Below, piece after piece: positions 10,501 through 18,030 of a DNA stretch of 64,000 nucleotides (position 1 is its first letter; each line of letters opens with the position of its first letter). The stretch is from Calditrichota bacterium (GTDB lineage: Bacteria > Zhuqueibacterota > Zhuqueibacteria > Zhuqueibacterales > Geothermadaptataceae): NCBI GenBank assembly GCA_008501765.1, contig QQUE01000009.1:1-64000 (forward strand). Reading direction: 5' to 3'. The notes below the pieces were generated by a model. It was given only the letters and a program-made list of their open reading frames with translations. It had not been told where the DNA came from and searched no databases. A program made the position numbers and the translations under genes.

Positions 10501-11045
10501 AAGACAGTCTCTGGACGCCCGGTGAGCGCATCATTTTACAAACAAATACCGATCCGGTCAAACGCATTTGGGAACTTACATTTCTCGCTCCGGATGGAGT
10601 GGAGCCAATTGCACCCACCGAAGGTGATGTTTTTTACATCGGGACGCACAGGCCGTTCAATGCAGAAGACGTTTATACTTTTAAAACGACGGCCGCTAAA
10701 ATCGTCCGGGCAGAGGCAAAATCCAATCTCAACGAAATTGCTGTTGTGCCAAACCCTTATGTTGTGACCAATGTAATCGAACCCGTTGATCGGCAAAACC
10801 CGTTTGATCGTGGTGCCCGGCGCCTGTATTTCAAGGGTTTGCCACAGAACTGCACCATTCGGATTTTTACGACAACAGGTGAGCTCGTTGACACAATCGA
10901 GCACAGTGCAGCGATGAATGATGGGCAGGCTTATTGGGATTTGACCACAAAAGATAACTTCCCGATCGCATACGGAATTTACATTTATCATGTAGATGCC
11001 GGTGATCTGGGTGAAAAAATTGGCCGTTTTGCAGTGATCAAATAA
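7593..11045 (+). CDS. Large secreted protein with acidic DxDxD stretch, FN3-like domain and FlgD/Por-like C-terminus
   Basis: The 1150-residue product has a signal peptide (about 1-30). An aspartate-rich stretch at about 375-430 (GIDNDNDGMIDESM and similar) looks calcium-binding. Residues near 555-700 look like a fibronectin type III domain (KVTLYWDKLAESS, then GYVIYRSTDPNF). The end (about 1050-1150, VVPNPYVVTNV, then TIRIFTTTGELVDTI and AYGIYIYHVDAG) is an immunoglobulin-like sorting module of the FlgD/Por type. It is probably exported and surface-bound, and may work with the receptor upstream and the PorV-like barrel downstream. I recognise no catalytic motif. Confidence 0.75.
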   Translation: MNNQQNFSKLIMLIFGALVLSFFCTLSAFSKENGPKRGSLDWFLKGPQKTWSPSDYNTYYEWADRQHMLAKKSQADDQLLRRQNAVINGNKITTEIWNYGSISRPGNTVTDIVWEGLGYGYEFGPFIITEIEVPRGSHRDVKPKRDENGAVVTDQNGDTLWVATIISDGLISSGAEISPDGREFWTWQPLSASDQGIPYGDPLSTRIPTSNDIDRDGDGKPDSWPEGWYNPNIKNYVWPGALRQGSSNADLESFFVVDDRSNKEFEYYPFPDDSTRRGLGIQIECRYYQWSNPLAEDIIFLIYKVTNVSDKDLTNVTFGMYGDPHVGGPSDWSDDLAYFARDINMVYAWDENGKSVNNPAITPGYFGYKFLESPGNPFDGIDNDNDGMIDESMTNGIDDDNDWNPEKDDVGLDGVPNTGDEGEDDGMPTPGDPFDIRKPGEPHFEWTDLDESDQIGLTSFAGPPFGGQNAIRNDEYMYDNYLRVGHFDTTNIDQAGDNIFLYGSGTFRLPAGQSRRFSVALLVGQDFEDLTLNAETAQQIYEINYQFAKPPEKPIVTVIPGDEKVTLYWDKLAESSFDPIAEEEDFEGYVIYRSTDPNFLDQQVITDANGSRFLFEPLKNKNGAPVRFDLINDYSGLSNILFQSRGIAYNLGNNTGLQHSFVDENNVRNGQTYYYAVVSYDHGSDSLGVPPSECSKTITVNPETNEIIFDVNTAQAVPRVAAAGFEDGHLQDTGTSNNIIHESGSATGIFKVDVIDPQNFEEDNEFELTIQENPTRYTVEDLLPVESKLLARLDQFVQLPNKNVRGETFKLESQVTGKIYTADADFELLAEDGLFRSLVGGAIPDRDTVLATYTYFPIFESERFAMQEGNPIFDGMTIYAQDFELDLNDDAIKWSETSKTNYIAGNIKPFNNINSNKYPGDFEVRFANELISNSGHPSFAHIRSNFEIWDVTTGRIPEKLSFIMLDEVLKDSLWTPGERIILQTNTDPVKRIWELTFLAPDGVEPIAPTEGDVFYIGTHRPFNAEDVYTFKTTAAKIVRAEAKSNLNEIAVVPNPYVVTNVIEPVDRQNPFDRGARRLYFKGLPQNCTIRIFTTTGELVDTIEHSAAMNDGQAYWDLTTKDNFPIAYGIYIYHVDAGDLGEKIGRFAVIK

Positions 11046-11131
11046 GTTGTTAGCGTTTAGGAGTTAGGGGTTAGTAAGTGATGTTTTCTAACAATACTTA
11101 TTAACTAACACCTAAAAACTATCACCTAACT
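11046..11131. repeat. Long imperfect palindrome built from TTAGG-like units
   Basis: The 5' arm (11046-11080, repeated GTTAG/TTAGG) is imperfectly complementary to 11096-11130 (repeated CTAAC/CCTAA). It fills nearly the whole gap between the secreted-protein gene and the PorV-like gene; AGGAGAT at 11140-11147 is the next ribosome site. The design resembles the palindromes beside the S23 gene, although the sequence differs. Confidence 0.6.
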
Positions 11132-11153
11132 ACTGATTTTAGGAGATAAATAA

Positions 11154-12188
11154 ATGAAAAAAACGAGTTTTGCCATAATACTTTTGATGGTTTTCTGGTC
11201 AACTGCCCAGGCACAGATCGACAATACGCAGACCATCACCAAAACAGGCACGACGGCAGCCCAATTTTTAAAAATTGGTGTCGATGCCCGTGCGGCATCC
11301 ATGGGTGGTGCATTTGTTGGCATCGGCGGTGATATCAGTTCGATATATTGGAATCCTGCAGGCCTGGGGCACATTACCGGTATGCAGTTTGTGGCGGTGC
11401 ACAATCAGTGGCTCGCCGACATGGATTTTAACTTTCTCGCCTTTGGCATGGAATTGCCGTCAATTGGTGTTTTTGCGGCCAGTGTCACCTATCTCGGTGT
11501 GCCGGATGACAAAGTCCGCACAATTGCAGAACCCAACGGGACAGGTGAGCTGTTTTCAGCCAATGATTTTGCTGTCACATTAAGCCTGGCACGGCAATTA
11601 ACCGATAAATTTTCTCTTGGTGGGAATGTAAAATATTTGCGGCAAAGTATTTGGAATGAAAGTGCAAAAACAATTGCCGTCGATATCGGTGCTTTGTTCG
11701 AAACACCATTTTACGGCATCCGTCTTGGAGCCAGCATTTCCAACTTTGGTGGCGACATGCGTCTCGAAGGCCGGGATCTTCGTTTCAGCATGGATCCGGA
11801 TCCCAATGGGCAGGGAAATGTCGAATTCGTCAATGCAACTTACGAAACCGACCGCTATCCGCTGCCATTATTTTTCCGTGTCGGTATTGCGGGCGAACTG
11901 ATGAAAACAGACAATACGCGCATCACTTTTGGGATCGATTCAATGAATCCAAACGACAACACTGAAAGTGTCAACAGTGGCGTTGAATTTGCGTTTAATG
12001 AAATGTTCTTTTTGCGCACCGGGTATAAAGCGTTATTCCAGGATGATTCTGAAGAAGGATTCACATTTGGAGGCGGCGTTCACTACCGGTTGTGGGGATC
12101 GAGTACGCAGTTAAAACTGGATTACGCCTATGCTGATTTTGGTATGCTGGAAACTGTAAACAGGTTTTCACTTGGCGTCAGTTTTTAA
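11154..12188 (+). CDS. PorV/PorQ-family outer-membrane protein
   Basis: The 344-residue product has a signal peptide (1-20, ending AQA) and the family hallmark DARAASMGGAFVGIGG, then SSIYWNPAGL, near residues 43-70. The remainder is alternating beta-strand sequence of a FadL-like barrel, ending RFSLGVSF with a terminal phenylalanine. PorV is the shuttle of type IX secretion: it takes substrates carrying the C-terminal sorting module from the translocon to the surface. That fits the three proteins in this window that carry such a module. AGGAGAT precedes the ATG and a strong terminator follows. Which paralogue (PorV or PorQ-like) it is cannot be decided from the sequence alone. Confidence 0.82.
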   Translation: MKKTSFAIILLMVFWSTAQAQIDNTQTITKTGTTAAQFLKIGVDARAASMGGAFVGIGGDISSIYWNPAGLGHITGMQFVAVHNQWLADMDFNFLAFGMELPSIGVFAASVTYLGVPDDKVRTIAEPNGTGELFSANDFAVTLSLARQLTDKFSLGGNVKYLRQSIWNESAKTIAVDIGALFETPFYGIRLGASISNFGGDMRLEGRDLRFSMDPDPNGQGNVEFVNATYETDRYPLPLFFRVGIAGELMKTDNTRITFGIDSMNPNDNTESVNSGVEFAFNEMFFLRTGYKALFQDDSEEGFTFGGGVHYRLWGSSTQLKLDYAYADFGMLETVNRFSLGVSF

Positions 12189-12228
12189 CGAAAGTGCATA
12201 ATCGAATTCAATAATTTTTACACCATTT

Positions 12229-12269
12229 AAAGCCCTGAGTCTGCGTTCATCGATCAGGGCTTTTTTTTT
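12229..12269 (+). terminator. Rho-independent terminator after the PorV-like gene
   Basis: AAAGCCCTGA at 12229-12238 pairs with TCAGGGCTTT from 12254, followed by a run of nine T. Confidence 0.9.
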
Positions 12270-12285
12270 GACGCGAGAAGAAACC

Positions 12286-12318
12286 AAAAAAAAAGCCCGC
12301 CAAATATGACGGGCTTTT
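12286..12318 (-). terminator. Rho-independent terminator of the minus-strand barrel gene
   Basis: On the minus strand AAAAGCCCG (12318-12310) pairs with CGGGCTTTT (12299-12291), and more T follow. It lies 70 bases past the stop of the gene ending at 12387, back to back with the plus-strand terminator. Confidence 0.85.
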
Positions 12319-12386
12319 GTGCCATGCAGTAGAAATTTGCGTTGTCGTGCAAGGTGTCTGTCGGTGCAAAAGGATTCGATGCAGTT

Positions 12387-13586
12387 CTAATTGTTGTCTT
12401 CTTCCTGATCCTTCTTTTTCTCCTGCTGACGTTTGTATTTTTCCATAATTAATTGTTGCAATCGTTGCAATTCCCGTTCAGCTTTCCGCCGCTCCAACTT
12501 TATACGCTCCACTTCTTTTTGCGCAACATCGGTTTCATCTTTATCCCGGATAATCTGTTCAAACAATTCTTTCCGTGATTCAGCCTTGCGGATGAGCACA
12601 TCGCGCTCGCTAATCGTATATGTCGTGCGCGGGAGCAAAGTAAATTGTGCGCCGATATTAAATCGCCATGGAGGGTAATTTGGCATGCCGGTGAGCTCAA
12701 CCATTCCCGGAGAAGTATAATCCGTATCATCGTCGAGGGAGAGCAAGCGAATATCACAGGACATATCAAAATTCATCCAATGATAGGGTTTATAGCGAAT
12801 ACGCGGTGAAATATAACCGACATTTTCCCGGCTATAAGCCGTAACCGGGGGTTGTGTGAGAAATATATTGCCAAAATATTCCAGCGAAAAATCGAATTTC
12901 AAAGTCGGAAAATTTATTCCAAATCCGTAGAGAAATTCCATTGTCGGTTCGGTTACGCGTACCGAATCAATGCTTCCGAGAGCATCGGTCAGTTTTTCTC
13001 CGACATCATTATGGTTCCAATAGCCGGCATTAAAGTGCAGCGTAATTCCATCATCCGGGTAATAGGGGCGCGCAGCGAAAGTAAAACGGGTATTCACCCC
13101 AAATCCGATTCGGCCGGAGGAATAAGGCTCAAAAATAATATTATGCATTTCGCCTGTCGGGAAACGAACGGCCAGGTCAATCCCTGATTTAAATTGGCTC
13201 CCTCGCGGGCCCAGGGAACCAAATTTTAGCGTGACAAAAATATCATCGATAAAATTATACTGGCTGACTCCACGGTTGGTATCCTGGTATAAAATTGGAC
13301 TCAAGGCGAATTCCAAATGCTCGCTGATGCCGAAATTTAAAGAGAGTGTACTCTGTGAGTTAAAAAGTGTATAAGAGCCAGTCTCTCCATTTGAATTTAC
13401 TTTATCGGCGACCTGGCCAAAAAACCGACCGTGGCTATACATGAGCAAATACCCCGGCTCAAGGTTCCAGGCAGAGCGCACATACATGAGTCCGCGGCCG
13501 CCATTGACCTGCGCCATTGCAGTGCTGGACACTGCCAGAAGATGCAGCGAGAACAAAGCCGCATAAAAAAATCTATTACCCGTCAA
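12387..13586 (-). CDS. Outer-membrane beta-barrel protein with C-terminal coiled coil
   Basis: The 399-residue product has a signal peptide (1-25, ending AMA) and about 300 residues of alternating aromatic strands typical of a small barrel (LNFGISEHLEFALSPI, then GIDLAVRFPTGEM). Residues about 325-399 are a highly charged helix (KEVERIKLERRKAERELQRL) predicted to form a coiled coil in the periplasm or outside. The start is TTG at 13586: GGAGG lies exactly six bases upstream (13597-13593 on the minus strand). I do not recognise a named family. The barrel-plus-coiled-coil layout suggests an envelope link or channel, which is inference. Confidence 0.65.
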   Translation of the reverse strand: MTGNRFFYAALFSLHLLAVSSTAMAQVNGGRGLMYVRSAWNLEPGYLLMYSHGRFFGQVADKVNSNGETGSYTLFNSQSTLSLNFGISEHLEFALSPILYQDTNRGVSQYNFIDDIFVTLKFGSLGPRGSQFKSGIDLAVRFPTGEMHNIIFEPYSSGRIGFGVNTRFTFAARPYYPDDGITLHFNAGYWNHNDVGEKLTDALGSIDSVRVTEPTMEFLYGFGINFPTLKFDFSLEYFGNIFLTQPPVTAYSRENVGYISPRIRYKPYHWMNFDMSCDIRLLSLDDDTDYTSPGMVELTGMPNYPPWRFNIGAQFTLLPRTTYTISERDVLIRKAESRKELFEQIIRDKDETDVAQKEVERIKLERRKAERELQRLQQLIMEKYKRQQEKKKDQEEDNN

Positions 13587-14169
13587 AAAATGCCTCCATT
13601 ATCCAACACGTGACCAACAATAAAAATGATCATCGAGCTGCAGAGTTTAAACTTATTAAAATTATGGCGGGAAAGTCTTCGGGTGATGTAGAGAATTGTT
13701 GACTTTCCCTGTCAAATATTCAGCAATTAAAAATTGTCAATCAAACCTGAAATAATCGTTGGGCTCCAGCGCACTCAACCCTTTTGTTCGCGGTCCATTT
13801 TATATCTATCGTCAAAAAATCAGCTCAGTCATTAGTTACATGCAGGTTTTAAGTGAAATGAGAGAAAAAATACTTTTCATGCAATCGAGAGATTTATGAA
13901 AACAGGCAAAAGAATCTATTACATTTGCTTTTAATAAAACCCAGTTTCTTAATAAAATCCAGTTAAAAATTACCTGCCTTACACTCGGTTCGCAGAAATC
14001 TGACCTGTCCGAATAGAATTCTTTGATCTCAGGGTTATGCACAAATAGCTGAAACAATACTCGTAAATCCACCTGTATACTCGTGTTAAATTCCCTCAAA
14101 AAACCAAAATTATTTAAATGACCGCCCCATCGATTTGAGCTCAAAATGCCAGCACTTTTATTCGATAGA
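13587..14169. other. Gene-poor stretch between barrel and sensor genes
   Basis: It must hold the promoter of the barrel gene. A 102-codon open frame at 14144-13836 on the minus strand starts at TTG without a ribosome site and has no recognisable domain, so I do not call it. Confidence 0.3.
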
Positions 14170-15447
14170 TTAAGACTGCTGCAATACTATTTCGAAAACA
14201 GTCCCATATTTTTCATCATTCCGAATTTCCAACAAATATCCGTGCAGTTCGACCACTCTTTTCGAGATAAACAACGCCAATCCGGTACCCGGGCTGATTT
14301 TTGTGCCATTGTAAAATAAATCCAGCAAATGTTCGATTTCTTCATTGGTCAAGCCCGGTTTGCCGTTGGCAATTGTAACTTTCACATTATTCTCATCTTC
14401 CAAAACCGAGACAATTAATCGCGGAACGACATCCGGCCCGGCCAGGCTGCCGATCATTCGCATAAGATTTTGTAAAACGCTGAACAGTAGAACGCGGTTT
14501 CCGAGAACCAACGGAATCGAATCAGCCATTTCGATAGCAAATCCCAATCGTCCTTCGTTACTCGCACACCAGGATTGCTCCAATTCTTCGATTAGACTGC
14601 TCAAATTTACGCTCGAAAAGTGGGGCACCGTATCGTGGGACAGGCCGACCAGATTGTGAATCAAATAAGAAATTCTGTAGATTTTTTCTTCGATCAGGTC
14701 AAGTTGCTTCTTCATCTGGGGTTGATCAACGATTCTCGAATTTATTTGCAAGTTCTGGCTAATTTTATATATATCATCCAGCGGTTGCGTAAGTTCTTGC
14801 GTCACTCCAACACTCAAAATTCCCCAATTTTCCAAATATTCCCGTTGATCCTTTGCGCGGTCAAGCCGGTAGCTATCCGTTATTTCGATCAAAGACAGGA
14901 TGATGTATTTTACACTTTTCTCACCATTCATTGCTGCCATGCGATATTTGAAAACACGGCGGTCAGCGGCAGATGATCCCAGCGAACAAATATTTGTCTT
15001 TTCCACGCCACTTTTTAGGATTTCATTGAATGCCGGGTGGAGAAAATTTTCAAATGCCGGCGGCAATACTGAAAATATATTTTGACCAAATTCAGCAAAT
15101 TGTGGGATTGCAACCATGCCCGCAAGCGCTTTATTCCAGTAGCGAATACTAAGGGTATAATCGATAATAGCGATTCCTTCCTGCAAATGGTCAAATACTT
15201 GAAACTGGACCATCTGATTCCGGCCTTGTTTTTGCTTTTTCTGGTGAGTGCTGCCAATTAGTTTACCGTAATCGGCTTTCAAGCTTCGTCGTATCTGCGT
15301 TTGAGTCAAGGTTGTTGAATGCTGTTCCACAGGTGTCTGTCCTTTGAAGAAGTGATTCTGGTTAAAATAATTCCATTCCATGAAAGTGTTCGGGAGAGAT
15401 GAAGCAGTAGGCGCGCAGTCCCGATGAGAATGCCAGCACTTAGACAA
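14170..15447 (-). CDS. PAS-domain sensor protein with degenerate histidine-kinase core
   Basis: The product (up to 425 residues) has a PAS-like domain at about 85-200 (FDHLQEGIAIIDYTLSIRYW), a dimerisation helix and an ATPase domain ending in the G2 box GTGLALFISKRVVELHG. Three catalytic residues appear lost. The H-box reads GVTQELTQPL, with Gln (CAA) where His is expected. The N-box reads QNLMRM in place of NLxxNA. The G1 box reads ANGKPG without the Asp of DxGxG. It is therefore probably not an autophosphorylating kinase, but may sense and regulate as a pseudokinase. No response regulator lies beside it. The start is unsure: TTG 15447 gives the longest frame, while ATG 15381 and ATG 15213 are alternatives; none has a good ribosome site. 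Confidence 0.7.
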   Translation of the reverse strand: MSKCWHSHRDCAPTASSLPNTFMEWNYFNQNHFFKGQTPVEQHSTTLTQTQIRRSLKADYGKLIGSTHQKKQKQGRNQMVQFQVFDHLQEGIAIIDYTLSIRYWNKALAGMVAIPQFAEFGQNIFSVLPPAFENFLHPAFNEILKSGVEKTNICSLGSSAADRRVFKYRMAAMNGEKSVKYIILSLIEITDSYRLDRAKDQREYLENWGILSVGVTQELTQPLDDIYKISQNLQINSRIVDQPQMKKQLDLIEEKIYRISYLIHNLVGLSHDTVPHFSSVNLSSLIEELEQSWCASNEGRLGFAIEMADSIPLVLGNRVLLFSVLQNLMRMIGSLAGPDVVPRLIVSVLEDENNVKVTIANGKPGLTNEEIEHLLDLFYNGTKISPGTGLALFISKRVVELHGYLLEIRNDEKYGTVFEIVLQQS

Positions 15448-15711
15448 ATATAATGCCAGAAAACAGGAATAAATTATTTATTGAATCTTATTCAGAAATT
15501 AGGCAGGAGATACAAAATCAATCGTTTGAAGGACTCGATTTTTGAATGATAAATGCAATTAATGTTCAATTTTGAGTGGGATAAAATAGGCCAATTGGCA
15601 CAACAGGAAACAGGTGCCGTAACAAATTCGAAACTGCCGGATAATTATAAACATAAAATAATCGCAGTTCTTCGAAGGAAAGATCCAAAAAAAACAGAAT
15701 TCATTGATACG

Positions 15712-15738
15712 AAAAAAAGCCGGTTAGTAGAACCGGCT
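15712..15738 (-). terminator. Rho-independent terminator of the four-repeat secreted protein
   Basis: AGCCGGTT on the minus strand (15738-15731) pairs with AACCGGCT (15725-15718), followed by seven T. It lies just past the stop of the gene ending at 15748. The rest of 15448-15747 holds nothing I can name. Confidence 0.85.
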
Positions 15739-15747
15739 CTTATTAAT

Positions 15748-17496
15748 CTAATTGACTTTGTAAATTGTAATACCCCAATGCGTTTGATCACGTGGCGGGG
15801 ATGCATTCCAATCTCCAAAAGAATGGGATCCATCGGTTTCATAATAGAGAGTGTACTGCCCGGCTTTCAAATATATCGTATCATCAAAAACCCGGTTTTT
15901 CGTTGCGCCACCCGCGTGATCTGTATCCCGGTAGCGCATTTCCCAGGCTGTGCGGCCATTGGCTTTCTCGATCCAGCCATAGTCAAACATGTCACCGCGG
16001 TCACCTTCACCAAGGGCATAAATACGGACTTCCGAATTTTTTTCCAGTTTAAAATCGATACTTTTATGCGCGTGATCACGGACACGCCATATTTTGGCGA
16101 TTATATTCTGGTTTTCCTCGACTTCAATTTTTTTAACGTCTGATGGCGATATCTTATCATCGGCGATATAAATTGTCAAACCCCAGGAACGGCTATCGTG
16201 CGGTCGGGTTGAGTTCCAATTGCCGTAGGAATGGGTGCCATCGCTCTGGTAACAGGCGATATAATCACCCGGCCCCAAGTCGATTACCTCATCGAAAATC
16301 CGGTTTTTGCGTGCGCCACCGGCATGGTCGGTTTCATCGTATTCCATCTCCCAAACACGTCGATGTGTTTTCGCATCGATGATCCAGCCATAATCAAACA
16401 TATCGCCGGCGCGGCCTTCGCCAATAGCATAGATTCTAAATTTACCGCTTTTTTCTATACGAAATGCCTGTTCCAAATACTCACTGTCGCGAACCTTTGT
16501 TAGCGAAACCACGGTCTGCTGTTCGGCAACTTTATTGTAGTCGAATTTTCTGGCAAATTTTTCTCCACCCGGCTGAACTGATCGAATAGACATTCCCCAC
16601 GAACCCGGATCGTAAGGAGGTGGCGAATTCCATTCCTCGCCGGAATGGGAATCATCCGTTACAAAAATTGCAGCGTACCGGCCCTTTTTCAAGGTGATTA
16701 TTTCGCGGGCTTGACGATTTTTTAAAGCACCACCAGCTTCTTCAGTATCCCAATATTCCATTTCCCACACTTTTCGACGGGAATCAGCATCGATAATCCA
16801 GCCATAGTCATAACGACCATTTTCCCGCAATTCACCACATGCCAAAATTTCCACTTCAGCATCGCGCGTGAGTTCAAATCCTTGTTCCATATATTCATCA
16901 TCCCGATTGGCGACAAGCTGCACAAGATAGTTACGCGACTGTTTTTCAGCCACTCTCTTCAAATCCGCACCGGAAAGCGAGTTGCCATCACCGATTATCG
17001 TAATATGGAATTTCTCACAAATTCGATCAAAATCTTGCTCATCCCAATCATCAAAATCAAATCCTTTCAGGATGCCTACAATAAATTTTCCAATGGAATA
17101 ATCTTCATCATAGTTCCATTTATTGTGGGATTGGTAGTAGGGAAACGATGAATAATAGACTTCGTACCTCCCTTTTTCCAACATAATTTCATCTTTTTGC
17201 TCTCGCGCTTTTATATGGCGGGATTTGATCCGTTCAGACTTCATCTCCCAAACCAGCGCACGGGTTTCGGCGTTGATGATCCAGCCGTAACCAAAGATAA
17301 TATTGTTTGAGTTGGATTTTTGGAAAGCACCGGCAGCGTGAATTTCAACCTGCCCATCTTTTTGTAATTCAAAGCCCTGAACCTGGATTTCCTGCGGATA
17401 AACCTGGTCGATTTTCACAAGTTCCTTTTTACCGGCAAAAACCAGGACTGGTAGCAAAAACAACGTGGAAAATGTGATATAATTAGTGCGCTTCAT
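15748..17496 (-). CDS. Secreted protein made of four tandem copies of one uncharacterised domain
   Basis: The 582-residue product has a signal peptide (1-21, ending VFA). The rest consists of four copies of a domain of about 125-150 residues. The signature is DYGWIIDA, then VWEMEY, then AGGAxKNR, then an aromatic strand and SHSxxxWN, ending in WGxTIY. Copies start near residues 25, 185, 320 and 450. Copies 2-4 are close to each other; copy 1 is divergent and lacks AGGA. The WEM and SHS/WN motifs could form a binding site, but I see no catalytic triad or metal motif. GGGAG seven bases before ATG 17496 supports the start. I do not recognise the family; a carbohydrate- or protein-binding surface role is a guess. 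Confidence 0.7.
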   Translation of the reverse strand: MKRTNYITFSTLFLLPVLVFAGKKELVKIDQVYPQEIQVQGFELQKDGQVEIHAAGAFQKSNSNNIIFGYGWIINAETRALVWEMKSERIKSRHIKAREQKDEIMLEKGRYEVYYSSFPYYQSHNKWNYDEDYSIGKFIVGILKGFDFDDWDEQDFDRICEKFHITIIGDGNSLSGADLKRVAEKQSRNYLVQLVANRDDEYMEQGFELTRDAEVEILACGELRENGRYDYGWIIDADSRRKVWEMEYWDTEEAGGALKNRQAREIITLKKGRYAAIFVTDDSHSGEEWNSPPPYDPGSWGMSIRSVQPGGEKFARKFDYNKVAEQQTVVSLTKVRDSEYLEQAFRIEKSGKFRIYAIGEGRAGDMFDYGWIIDAKTHRRVWEMEYDETDHAGGARKNRIFDEVIDLGPGDYIACYQSDGTHSYGNWNSTRPHDSRSWGLTIYIADDKISPSDVKKIEVEENQNIIAKIWRVRDHAHKSIDFKLEKNSEVRIYALGEGDRGDMFDYGWIEKANGRTAWEMRYRDTDHAGGATKNRVFDDTIYLKAGQYTLYYETDGSHSFGDWNASPPRDQTHWGITIYKVN

Positions 17497-17752
17497 TCAA
17501 AAACTCCCTTCAGCATGCATGCTTGCAAATTTCAATACAACATCCTACGCACCTGTTTTTTAATTGTTACAATGAAATTCATAATCGCCTATTATTTTTA
17601 TGCCTGCTCTCAAATTCGGATCAGGTTGTTAAAATACTCCTCTGATTTTCTTTGAAAAATAGCCGGGAATATCTTAACCTCGAGCCATGTTAATCATATA
17701 AATTCACTGTTGTCCTGGCTCTGCATCGTATACCTAATATTTTTACAAAAAA

Positions 17753-17781
17753 TTGCATAAATAAATATTCTGCTTGGATAT
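17753..17781 (+). promoter_or_regulatory. Candidate promoter for the threonine-type leader
   Basis: TTGCAT (17753-17758) and GGATAT (17776-17781) are separated by 17 bases. This would place the RNA start about 50 bases before the leader peptide. The match to consensus is modest. Confidence 0.3.
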
Positions 17782-17840
17782 TGAAGGAAATCGATTATCT
17801 TTATCATTCACAAAATATCTTATTAACCGAAAATAGAATT

Positions 17841-17930
17841 ATGAATTTAATTACCACCTCAAAAACTACGATGTGCACAACGATCATTACCATGACTTGT
17901 AATATCTGTTTTTGGCGAGGTGGATTATAG
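17841..17930 (+). CDS. thrL: Threonine/isoleucine-rich leader peptide of a thr-type attenuator
   Basis: The 29-codon frame reads MNLITTSKTTMCTTIITMTC followed by nine more residues and TAG. It has 8 Thr, 4 Ile and 3 Met codons, the same amino-acid bias as the E. coli thr leader, and Thr, Ile and Met are end products of the aspartate pathway encoded just downstream. A Rho-independent terminator follows 27 bases after the stop. The ribosome site is weak, which is the main doubt. The symbol is given by analogy of role and not by homology. Confidence 0.75.
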   Translation: MNLITTSKTTMCTTIITMTCNICFWRGGL

Positions 17931-17991
17931 TATTTAGCATATATTTTTGCAGTCTATAAAAAGCCTTTCCACTCGGAAAGGCTTTTTTTTT
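17854..17991 (+). promoter_or_regulatory. Transcription attenuator of the asd-aspartokinase operon
   Basis: Three alternative pairings are visible. CCACCTC (17854-17860, at Thr codons 5-6) pairs with GAGGTGG (17917-17923), the 1:2 stem. GAGGTGGA (17917-17924) can instead pair, with one bulged G, to TCCACTC (17968-17974), the antiterminator. The terminator is a 13-bp stem (17958-17970 with 17975-17987) ending in nine T from 17983. When charged Thr-tRNA is scarce, a ribosome stalled at the Thr codons would cover segment 1, freeing segment 2 to block the terminator. This is the classical attenuation layout; the mechanism is inferred from the sequence. Confidence 0.75.
17958..17991 (+). terminator. 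Attenuator terminator hairpin
   Basis: A perfect 13-bp stem with loop ACTC is followed by a long T run. It sits between the leader peptide and asd, 40 bases before the asd start. Confidence 0.9.
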
Positions 17992-18030
17992 GCATAAAAT
18001 TCAGTAAGAAAATCGCCAAAGGAATCATCC

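Noticed and set aside
13836-14144. 102-codon minus-strand frame
   Set aside because: TTG start without ribosome site, no domain, composition like the AT-rich surroundings.
14145-15441. 13-base direct repeat AATGCCAGCACTT around the sensor gene (14145-14157 and 15429-15441) as a mobile-element target duplication
   Set aside because: A 13-base match is expected by chance many times in 64 kb, and there are no inverted ends or transposase.
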